Origin: JBOIBN01 sp050739575
GTDB lineage: Bacteria > Pseudomonadota > Gammaproteobacteria > JAKDMP01
Direction of reading: 5' to 3'
Length of the DNA: 5,092 nucleotides
NCBI GenBank assembly: GCA_050739575.1
Contig: JBOIBN010000118.1
Coordinates: 1-5,092, forward strand
Part shown: piece after piece, positions 4,343 to 5,092 of the stretch
Layout: each line of letters begins with the position of its first letter
Numbering within the stretch: the first letter of the stretch is position 1
Position numbers and translations under genes: made by a program
The notes under the pieces: model-generated
Databases searched by the model: none
Seen by the model: only the letters and a program-made list of their open reading frames with translations
What the model was told of the DNA's origin: nothing

Positions 4343-5092
4343 TTGAACGATCATAATCCGGCATCCTCGCCGTCCGCCCCGCCCCTTAGTGAAACCGAGT
4401 TCGCTGCAGCGGTTCGCGAGGCCTTGCGTCACTATCATCGAGTTGACCGCTTACGCGAGAATCCTCTCCTGCGATCTCGCCTGTTCGCCGCCATGGCGCC
4501 GCCAGCCGACGCCGCATCGGTAGTGCCGACGCAGGCGCTCAAGGAGATGCTCCGCCGCCAGTTCGAATGCCTGAGCGATACACCGGAACTCGGCGTACTC
4601 AAGCGTGTGCTGGAACTCACCTTCCTCAAACCGATGCGCAGCCAGCAGGCCGTGGCCGATGCGTTGAACATGAGCTGGAGTACCTACCGCCGACGCCTGG
4701 CCGATGCAGTGGGCGTGCTGACCGCGCAGTTGTGGGAGGCGGAAACCGCATTGGCCGCAGCGCAGGCGAAGCGGGCTTCCGTTGCCGCCGAAACTCCATA
4801 CGAGGAATTCGACTCGCAGACCATGGTGGTGCCCCGGCGATCGCGGTACCTTTCGCGCGTGGCTGTTGGCATCCTCGCGCTCGCCGTGCTCGCAGTGATC
4901 ATAGGGTTGCTGCTTCCCACGATCCGCAGCCACGAAGCCGCTGCCTTGAAAGCATCCGCGGGACCGGCCAATGGCCAGGCGACGCTTGCGGTGCTGCCTT
5001 TCCTCAACATGAATCAGGATCCAACCGTACAGCATTTGAGCGACGGCCTTACCGACGAGCTGATCAATCGTCTCGGACGCGTCCCCAATCTC
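4343..5092 (+). CDS. Membrane-anchored regulator: HTH-like cytoplasmic region, one TM helix, TolB/FlgO-like periplasmic domain (C-terminal part missing)
   Basis: The first 250 codons run open to the right edge. Residues 20-135 are cytoplasmic and mainly helical. Within them SQQAVADALNMSWSTYRRRL (100-119) reads as a helix-turn-helix of the sigma region 4 style, followed by a helix ending in LWEAE. A basic stretch (RRSRYLSR, 165-172) precedes one transmembrane helix (about 172-193), giving N-in, C-out topology. From about 213 the sequence TLAVLPFLNMNQDP and then LSDGLTDELINRLGRVPNL matches the periplasmic domain of CadC-like regulators and TPR-bearing relatives, so TPR repeats are expected beyond the window. 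It is probably a one-component regulator that passes a periplasmic or membrane signal to DNA. Unlike ToxR or CadC, no classical winged helix is evident. It starts at TTG with a good ribosome binding site. Its targets and signal are unknown. Confidence 0.85.
   Translation, partial: MNDHNPASSPSAPPLSETEFAAAVREALRHYHRVDRLRENPLLRSRLFAAMAPPADAASVVPTQALKEMLRRQFECLSDTPELGVLKRVLELTFLKPMRSQQAVADALNMSWSTYRRRLADAVGVLTAQLWEAETALAAAQAKRASVAAETPYEEFDSQTMVVPRRSRYLSRVAVGILALAVLAVIIGLLLPTIRSHEAAALKASAGPANGQATLAVLPFLNMNQDPTVQHLSDGLTDELINRLGRVPNL

Overview
The window looks like GC-rich chromosomal DNA from a Gram-negative proteobacterium. Signal peptides, a periplasmic multiheme c-type cytochrome, a DUF3617-type exported protein and a ToxR-like membrane regulator all point to an inner membrane facing a periplasm. 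A gammaproteobacterium, perhaps related to Xanthomonadales/Nevskiales or to environmental sulfur oxidisers, is my best guess from family content alone and is only weakly supported. I see no insertion sequence, CRISPR array, tRNA, rRNA or phage gene.

The left half (1-2428) is transcribed leftwards (minus strand). In transcription order it holds an orphan CoxG-like SRPBCC protein (2428-1955), a tetraheme cytochrome c (1893-355), and the first 73 codons of a cation diffusion facilitator (CDF) metal exporter (220 to the left edge). The cytochrome is the most interesting gene. Its N-terminal half is a cytochrome c4-like diheme module. Its C-terminal half is a diheme module of the thiosulfate dehydrogenase TsdA type that keeps the cysteine expected to ligate the catalytic heme. 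This is the TsdB-TsdA fusion layout: a catalytic domain with its own electron acceptor.

The right half (2711-5092) is transcribed rightwards (plus strand). It holds a five-helix YIP1-family membrane protein with a bulged hairpin in its leader, and a small exported, methionine-rich DUF3617 protein followed by a perfect-length 18-bp hairpin. A 436-nt stretch without a confident gene comes next, carrying small ORFs and operator-like repeats. The window closes with the first 250 codons of a membrane-anchored regulator. That regulator has a cytoplasmic helix-turn-helix region, one transmembrane helix and the start of a TolB/FlgO-like periplasmic domain, and it begins at a TTG codon with a good ribosome binding site.

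The two blocks diverge from 2429-2710. The genes do not form one obvious pathway. The CoxG-like protein and the cytochrome are close and co-oriented (61 nt apart) and may be co-transcribed, which suggests, but does not prove, a shared role in quinone or electron handling. No CO dehydrogenase structural gene is visible. No wholly new system can be demonstrated. The fusion cytochrome, the orphan CoxG, the RNA structures and the unusual regulator are the parts worth a second look.
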